Assembly (NCBI GenBank): GCA_022592435.1
Contig: JABYQS010000018.1
Coordinates: 310,001 to 374,000, forward strand
Reading direction: 5' to 3'
DNA from: Cerioporus squamosus
Taxonomy: Eukaryota; Basidiomycota; Agaricomycetes; Polyporales; Polyporaceae
DNA length: 64,000 bases
The translations under genes were made by a program, and so were the position numbers. Below the pieces are notes generated by a model. The model ran no database searches and was not told where the DNA came from. It saw only the letters and a list, made by a program, of their open reading frames with translations. This document shows positions 57,974 to 64,000 of this stretch, in pieces (the first letter of the stretch is position 1; each line of letters begins with the position of its first letter).

Positions 57974-58974
57974 GGTGAAGAGGGGAATGGGACGACGTGC
58001 CCGAATCCAATGCTCTTATATATCTGCTGTGCCTCGGTATGAGTTCAGCTCATAAGTTTCCATACCGCTTATCTAGCCATGAACTTCAGCGCACAGACGA
58101 CATTCGCGGCCACGGAAGAACACCATGCTTGACAACTGCCATAAGCGCGCGTAGCTTCTCGAGCTCGACGCTGACGAGTCTACAGAAGTTCCGTATTCAG
58201 CTATATATTAGCTTGTATGTATCTGAGCAGCATGCGGACAGAGCACCTGCTATTCAGAGCCATGCTCAGCTCGAGCTCTTCCCGACAGAGCTTCCGGATC
58301 GGGATCGTAGCGGCGATAGGACTCGGAGGGTTCAAGTCCACTGCCGCTGAGTTCAACGTTAGGTAACGAAGATGGCAACTCTTTGCATCGTTGCGTTCGG
58401 TCCGATCCAAGTGCGACTCGGACCTGCAGCTGGCATAGCAAACGAGATAGCTTGAGGTCTACTAGAGAGTCCGAGTCAGGGTGCTGCGGCGCGCTACCTT
58501 AAGCTTCCATGTATGGGATGTGTAGCGGCCAGATTCGAATCTGGTTTGAGCGCCTCCGCGCGGAACGCAGCTGCAGGCCTCCATTGCGAGCTCAGGCCCA
58601 GGTCTCAACTACCCACATTCACTCGAATTCACAGCAACATGACATCATTCCAGCGATCGCCTTCAAGGTTCAAGGTTCAGCGTAGTGCACGATTGTCGCT
58701 GGGCTGATGATGGCAGCTGTGCCACTCGTTGTGCCACTCGGTGAGCATTACCGGGTGCGCATGCCGCTGCTACTCGTCTTCTCCAGCTAGCTTATGATGG
58801 CCTCCTTCGGAAACGGCCAGCTCGGAAACGGCCAGGTACAGTCGGAAACGGCCGCTCTCAGCTCGTGGTCATTTCCTACCCGTCGCCCCTCCTCGGGGCG
58901 GAGAGTATTTGAAGTCTGTCTCTGGCGCACCCTGACCGCACCTCCCAGAGTTTTCCCTCGTATCTTATCACGCA
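57974..58974. other. Intergenic, possible divergent promoter region
   Basis: It lies between two divergently oriented genes. No coding frame of note is present. Near 58793-58856 the motif 'tcggaaacggcca' occurs three times in tandem, spaced about 16-18 nt, a possible regulatory repeat of the plus-strand gene starting at 58975. Confidence 0.4.
58793..58856. promoter_or_regulatory. Short tandem GGAAACGGCC motif, three copies
   Basis: Three copies of 'cggaaacggcca/g' lie about 120-180 bp before the start codon at 58975. A 'gagtatttga' sequence follows at about 58904. The spacing suits upstream activator sites, but the binding factor is unknown. Confidence 0.3.
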
Positions 58975-60423
58975 ATGAACGACTCTAGCAAATCATCTGC
59001 CAGCGAGGGCCCTTGGGAGAAGGTACGGCTCACCGTCATCACGTTCTTCATTGCTCATGCTCGTTGTATCGCAACAGGGGGCGTCGGGAGCCGTATGGCG
59101 CACAAAGAAGAATGGCGGCATCACGGTCCTATATCCTCGTAAGCCCCGGTCAGTACAGGTGTTGGGCAGGACTACACCAGCGCGTGCCATTCGCGCTCAG
59201 GCTGTTCTCGACTACTACGCGCAGAAGGTCGGCGTCGTTCCATTGTCACTGTATATGCTACGAATGAGCTGCTGACCAATCCCTCAGCAGGTTGTAACGC
59301 CGCAGAAGATAGCCAAAAGGCCTCCTAGTCAGCGTGGCGCTGTCTCCGCTCCCACATCGTCCCAAAATGAGACGGCGCATCCCTCCTTCACTCCGTCTCC
59401 TGCCGAGCCACGGGACTTTGGCTTGCAGGCTTCGACCCCAAGCTACGCTCAGGTATATCGTGGAACGCCGGCAGACATGACGTCGCAGTACCCTGCCGAC
59501 ACTCGCCGCTTCCCACCCTACCAGCCACCACCGTCCTCGACAGCCGGCAGTACTAGTGTGCCTGCGCAACGTTCGCTCGATGCCGCGCATACGACTTATA
59601 GCTATTCCCAACCTCAGTACCACCAGGCGCCTCCCACAACGAACACAGATACGGCCGCGCAGTACCCAGGCGAGCCTCACAGCGTGCAGATTCACTCTTC
59701 CAGATCGCCGCCGCCGCCCTCGGGCCCTGCAGCGGACATAGATGGGTCTTCGCGGTATGTTGTCGACAGTCACCGCGTCCAACTATACCAGCAGCCTCCT
59801 ACGACATCCACAAGTATGGCGGCCGACGCCAACCTTGTCCAATCCTACCCTCATCACCCTTCGACGTTGTCTTCGAATGAACGTGTAGACGACCAGCACG
59901 TTCAGCCCTACGTGCGACAGCCTTCGATGCCGTCCATGCCCTCATCCGTGCAGTCCTACGACGACGCCTATCGTCCGAACGGGCAAGTGCAGACTTACCA
60001 GCAGTCGCAGTCCTCCTTCCCCACGGCGGCTCACGCACAACGGTCTGACCATGGTGCCACACTATCCATGGCGACCGGACAGATTGTGACGACGGGAAGT
60101 TCTCACCGTGGCGATACCAGCATCAGCGGTAACAGCTCTAGCTGGCAGCAGGTATGTCAAGCTTTACTGTTACTACACACACCGGGAGCACTTGTCGATA
60201 ACTCGCACTTATTCAGGGCGGCGCCCCGATGTCGAATATAGAAGCGCAGCCACGCTTTCGGCAGTCGGAGCAGGTATGCAACAGCTCTACACCATACAGA
60301 TATGTCGACTGATCTACTGCCAAGCCGATCATAGCTGGCTTAGAATCACTGGCAAACTTCGATCTCTTACCTTCGGACCAAACTTATACCTCTGCTTCGC
60401 AGTTGATGCCGCAGTACTCGTAG
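58975..60423 (+). CDS. Uncharacterised Pro/Gln/Ser/Tyr-rich protein, 378 aa
   Basis: Model join(58975..59022,59078..59227,59291..60151,60217..60273,60403..60423), 1137 nt, frame exact. All introns are GT-AG; the last is 129 nt, longer than its neighbours, so the final seven codons are less sure. Residues 1-66 look folded and basic ('GPWEKGASGAVWRTKKNGGI', 'PRSVQVLGRTTPARAIRAQA', 'VLDYYAQK'). The remaining 300 residues are low complexity with recurring 'QYP', 'SYP', 'VQPY', 'VQTYQQ' motifs, a layout common in transcription co-factors and condensate-forming proteins. No DNA-binding domain is recognised. A CTCC/TATTTGA-containing promoter with a threefold GGAAACGGCC motif lies upstream. Confidence 0.6.
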
Positions 60424-61148
60424 CGACTACTTACACCTATCCACTTGAATGCAAGGCTTCGTGTCAGATTGTAGATGGAGTGCAGCTCGGTCCGCGCGTC
60501 TGCAAACTCGCCGTTCCGTATCCTGCTTGCCTGTTACTCTTGCGCCGCGCGACCTCTACGCTCTTCGCTGTCTCTGCATCGTCGTTGCTTGCTTTTCTGC
60601 CCCAGCATTGCGCCGCGACATAGTTCGCTATAGGTTTCCCAAATCAGAGCATCTATCGTCTGGTGACCTATGGAATGCTCGCTGGACGGACCTCGCCGTC
60701 CTGGCTATCCTCCGCATATGCGCGCGTGTCGTTCCATTCGCAAGAAAACCTGGCAAGTCAGCGTATCTTCTTGCACTAGCACCGGCCGTGCAGGCTTTGC
60801 GTCCGACCAGCTGTCGAGAGCGTTTGCGAGCATAGTTTGCCGACGTTGCAGAGGCCGCCGGACACGTCCTCAAGAATGTCGTGGTCAGTTGCGGCCCTCG
60901 ACATCCACGAGGCGCCCGCGCCCCCAAGAGGCACCGCGCAGATGAGCGCAGATGATCTTATCTGTTCGGCGTCCCTGTGCTCTCTTATCGGCAGCGCGGA
61001 CGTCTCGGTCGCACATCTTCGACTTCATCCGCGACAGCGAGCAAAGTTCGAGAGCGATGGTCCCGGTCATGGCCCGCCCTCCGATGCTGCTGACTCTCTC
61101 TCAGCCCGAAACTTATCTTTCTCTTCGCTCGATTTTCCCCTTGACACC
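60424..61148. other. No gene recognised
   Basis: Short frames only. The plus frame that ends in the epsin domain is open through part of this stretch but shows no homology before about 61149. Confidence 0.45.
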
Positions 61149-62344
61149 GTGTCCCTCCAGACTCTCGCCAGGAGCGCGTTGCGCATCGCCCAAAACTATA
61201 CTAGGGGCTACTCGCATACCCAGACCAAGATCCGGAACGCGACATGTAACGACCCATGGCCACCATCCGGGAAGAATATGTACGAGCTCGCGCAGATGAC
61301 GTTCAACGAGTGAGTCGAATCTCACACTACCAGCTTCCTCGGTGTCTTGACATGCGTGCAGAATTGACATCGTCGAGATCATGAAGGTCATGGACAAGAG
61401 GCCAAACGACAAGGGCAAAATTTGGAGACACGTCTTCAAGGTGAGTGGCCAAGTCACACTCGGGGCCCCGCCGTCTCATACTCGAACATCTCATCCCATA
61501 CACATCCGTGCACCCAGGCTCTCGTCGTGCTCGACTACCTCCTTCACTCCGACTGGGAGAACGTCATGCACTACTGCGAAGACAACCTGTACGAGATCTT
61601 GACCCTCCGCGAGTTCCAGTACATCGACGGCGAGGGCCGCGGCGAGGGCGTGAACCTCCGCCGCAAGGCTGCAGACGTCATTAACCTACTCACGGACAGG
61701 CAGCGTCTGTACCGCGAGCGACACGCGCGCGCACCCATGCGCGACTGCATGATGACCCGCTCCCGCAAATCGAACGACACCGATTCGGACGACGAGTGGC
61801 CACCCGCAGGCGACCGCTGCCGAATGGACCGGATAGTGCCGCGGGCGGGAAGAAGGAGAACGAGGAGCTGCGGAGGGCGATCAAGGAGAGCAAGAAGAGC
61901 GCGGCTATGGCGAAGAAGACCGCGGAGGATGAAGATCTGGATCGCGCGATTCAGCTGACCCAGGAGGACGAGAAGCGGTGGAGAAGGCTGGTCGAGGAGA
62001 ACGCTGCTGCGCTCTTCGATGTCAACTATCAGCTGTACGTCTCTTGGGTGAACTGTCTGTGGTCGGGCCCTGCCCTCGGTGCGCAAGCGCTCGCCGATGC
62101 CTCCCTGCCCCTGCAGTACATCCAGCCCCAATTCACGTTTATGTGCTCAGCCCTAGGTCACGTCCATCCAGCCTCAGTACAAGTCGTTCAACCACTACCT
62201 CCTAGCAGCGCAGCAGGAAACAATGCAGGTACGTCTTACAACGTCCCAGTCCTCCTTGTATGCACTAATGGCACCTTCCCGCAGGCCAAGTACATGCTCC
62301 AGCAAGCCGAACATGTACAGCTGCTGCAGATGCAGGCACAATAA
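61149..62344 (+). pseudogene. Epsin remnant (ENTH domain and UIMs) with frameshift
   Basis: The ENTH domain is well kept across three exons (to 61309, 61362..61440, from 61518): 'SLQTLARSALRIAQNYTRGY', 'RNATCNDPWPPSGKNMYELA', 'EIMKVMDKRPNDKGKIWRHV', 'ALVVLDYLLHSDWENVMHYC' and 'GVNLRRKAADVINLLTDRQR'. Intact epsins bind phosphoinositides and drive clathrin-dependent endocytosis. Problems: the expected start codon appears as GTG at 61149; the frame changes between 'NDTDSDDEW' and the ubiquitin-interacting region ('NEELRRAIKESKKSAAMA', 'DEDLDRAIQLTQEDEKRW') near 61795-61830; and the tail ('IQPQYKSFNHYLLAAQQETM' then 'AKYMLQQAEHVQLLQMQAQ') is in another frame unless extra introns are used. Clathrin- and EH-binding motifs (NPF, DPW repeats) are absent from the short tail. 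A real but miscalled gene cannot be excluded, since sequencing errors could give the same picture. Confidence 0.75.
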
Positions 62345-62679
62345 GTCCTCGCTGGCTTCTTCCTGCAACAGCTCGAACCCCAGCCCCAGCCCCAAGCTCG
62401 TCCTCGGCGTCGTCTGTACGACTACAGCGCGGACTCAATAGCTCGTGCTGTCCTCTTGCTCCTTCCACCTCTCTCCCTGTCGTCTCCTGTACCCCGAGAG
62501 CACAACACATGACGGCCAGACAAGTTCCAGGAGCTTACCTCGTCCACGACTTGCACCATTCCGCCCTCTGCTCTCTCGTGCCCTGCAAGAGCACAAACAA
62601 GCCCAGCGTGACGAGCTGCCAGAGCCTGGTGCACTGCCCACTAGCTGCGGGCGCTCGGACGCGCCGCCGAACTACGCCT

Positions 62680-63377
62680 ATACGTTGCACCGTCACCCAT
62701 CCCGCTCAGCACCAGCTGCGAGCTGACCGAGGGGGGGATCAAGCAGTACGTCGAGTGGTACGGCACCACCGCGCGCAACACAACAAGCGTACGGACGAGT
62801 ACGGAGGCTCCGTCGAGAATTGCTCGCGTTTCGCTCTCGAAGCTTTTAGCCCTGGAGGTCTTCAACTCCGTTGTCACTGCCGTTGGCCCGAAGAAGACGG
62901 GTATCCGGCTGGCTCTTTCACAGTTACTAAGGTTCATGCTTTCGTGGCATATGCGCGCGGGTTTGTATACTGACGAGAAGCGACCATTAGGCATGGGCAT
63001 GAAGAACCCTGTTCCGACGTTCTCCCATGACACCGAGCAGTTCAAGTAGAAGCATTCCGAACTCGCGTGCATCCACATCATTACTCCAGCTTGCCCGTGA
63101 AAGCGTTGCCTGAGGGTAAGTTGGTGGAGCCAGACTTCCTTTACGAGCTTTGGTCTCTTCATATGCTTATCAGCACCGGATGGTACGCGATTATCGTCCC
63201 CCGTTACACATCCCGACGTGTCGCTCACGAGCCGACTTGCAGGCCGACCTCGTCTACCGTCTGCGCGAGAACATCATGCTGAACAAGCCCCAGCAGGACA
63301 CGTTCTACCTGCCGATGCTAGAGCAGGGCTACTACGACTTATCGTTCTCGGCACAGTTCCTCAAGTCGCAACTGTAA
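62680..63377 (+). pseudogene. Old Yellow Enzyme (NADH:flavin oxidoreductase) remnant
   Basis: Blocks in family order but in different frames: 'LTEGGIKQYVEWYGTTARN', 'HNKRTDEYGGSVENCSRFAL', 'LEVFNSVVTAVGPKKTGIRL', 'GMGMKNPVPTFSHDTEQFK', 'HSELACIHIITP', and after an intron-like gap ending at 63240, 'ADLVYRLRENIMLNKPQQDT', 'FYLPMLEQGYYDLSFSAQFL', stop at 63377. The segment normally between the first two blocks, containing the 'HGANGYL' motif, is missing, and frameshifts occur near 62790, 62850 and 62930-62990. The barrel N-terminus with the FMN-binding start is not found. Intact relatives reduce activated C=C bonds using FMN and NAD(P)H. This copy cannot encode an active enzyme. Confidence 0.75.
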
Positions 63378-64000
63378 AGGATTGAAGTATATGGAGTGAC
63401 GAGTGCCACTCTAGATCTTGCAGCAGCTGCTGTCTGGACAGCACACATGACGCACCATATAATATCCCATCTAAACCAGCTCTGGCGCAAAGTATCGGTG
63501 ATGCCTTCCTCGCACGTCTCCACCGCGAGGTACGGGAACAGGCTGTCCAGGAACCCGGCCATCCGCCGCCCCTCGTGGCACGCATCGTACCCGTTGGGCT
63601 ACCGCAGCGTCTGCAACGAATGTCGCCGGGCGCGCAGCTCAAGCGACGACTCTGGGGTTGGGGGAGCGTAGTCGCGCGCGTAGAGCTGTATGCGGAGGAA
63701 GCAGAGTTGGGGCCGCGTTCTTGGCGAGGTGTCACTGCAATCTCTTCACACTTTCCCCTCCAGCGAATCATCAAGATCCCCGCTGCCTCAGCACCTCCGG
63801 GTGCTCTCCCGTGGACTAGATACTCGGTCTACGAGTCGTAACGTCGTTCGGGATGGGCTAGCGAGCAGTTTTGCGGATGGATGGCTCACCGTCGGGTCGG
63901 ATGTACCTCGGCGGTGGAAGCGCTCGGGTGCGTCTGGAGTCGGCGAACTAGTACTCTGCCACCTCTGGGAGTCTCGAGGTGCAGCTGCTTTGGCCCTCGG
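63378..64000. other. Window end; possible minus-strand fragment
   Basis: A minus-strand frame at about 63460-63590 reads 'YDACHEGRRMAGFLDSLFPY' and 'LAVETCEEGITDTLRQSWF', which looks protein-like and may be another decayed gene piece. I could not identify it. The rest shows nothing. Confidence 0.3.

Noticed and set aside
58510..58560. tRNA-like T-arm (agattcgaatct)
   Set aside because: It is a simple palindrome; the remaining cloverleaf is missing.

Overview
The window looks like nuclear DNA of a basidiomycete fungus, most likely an Agaricomycete of polypore type. Genes are cut by many short introns (about 40-80 nt, mostly 49-67), GC content is high apart from a few AT-rich patches, and the protein families (BTB, MYND, RING, homeodomain, lineage-specific orphan families, hAT and large CMC/Plavaka-like transposons) are ones expanded in that class. 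All exon models here were worked out by hand from splice signals and frame closure, without transcripts.

Layout. 1-5.3 kb: one small orphan gene (2.0-2.8 kb) in otherwise featureless DNA. 5.3-25 kb: a transposon nest. It holds an AT-rich island, an hAT transposase broken into two head-to-head halves (6.3-9.6 kb), a minus-strand accessory-type gene cut by a 561-bp hAT-type MITE with a perfect 8-bp target duplication (10.8-11.3 kb), a large multi-exon transposon gene (14.8-19.8 kb), a C-terminal remnant of a related element (21-21.9 kb) and a possible further small element (23.8-24.9 kb). 25-32 kb: microsatellites and three orphan or regulatory genes: a complete 671-aa MYND zinc-finger protein, a 240-aa BTB protein and a small orphan.

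32.4-48.0 kb: two nearly identical arms in inverted orientation (32.4-33.6 and 45.3-48.0 kb), both carrying a GC-rich minisatellite, enclose about 11.7 kb. Inside lie a RING-finger/coiled-coil protein, three small ORF genes and a 159-residue protein with two tandem homeodomains whose introns split the same Trp codon in each domain. 48-52 kb: two diverged paralogues of an unrecognised family with the same exon layout.

53-64 kb: two uncharacterised multi-exon genes among intron-retaining remnants of conserved genes (dynamin-like GTPase, epsin, Old Yellow Enzyme), each with frameshifts, stops or deletions. The regulatory-looking genes (MYND, BTB, RING, homeodomain) sit close together but nothing in the sequence proves they act together. 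The most unusual features are the double homeodomain gene, the large inverted repeat around it, and the precise MITE insertion whose terminal repeat supplies the stop codon of the disrupted frame.
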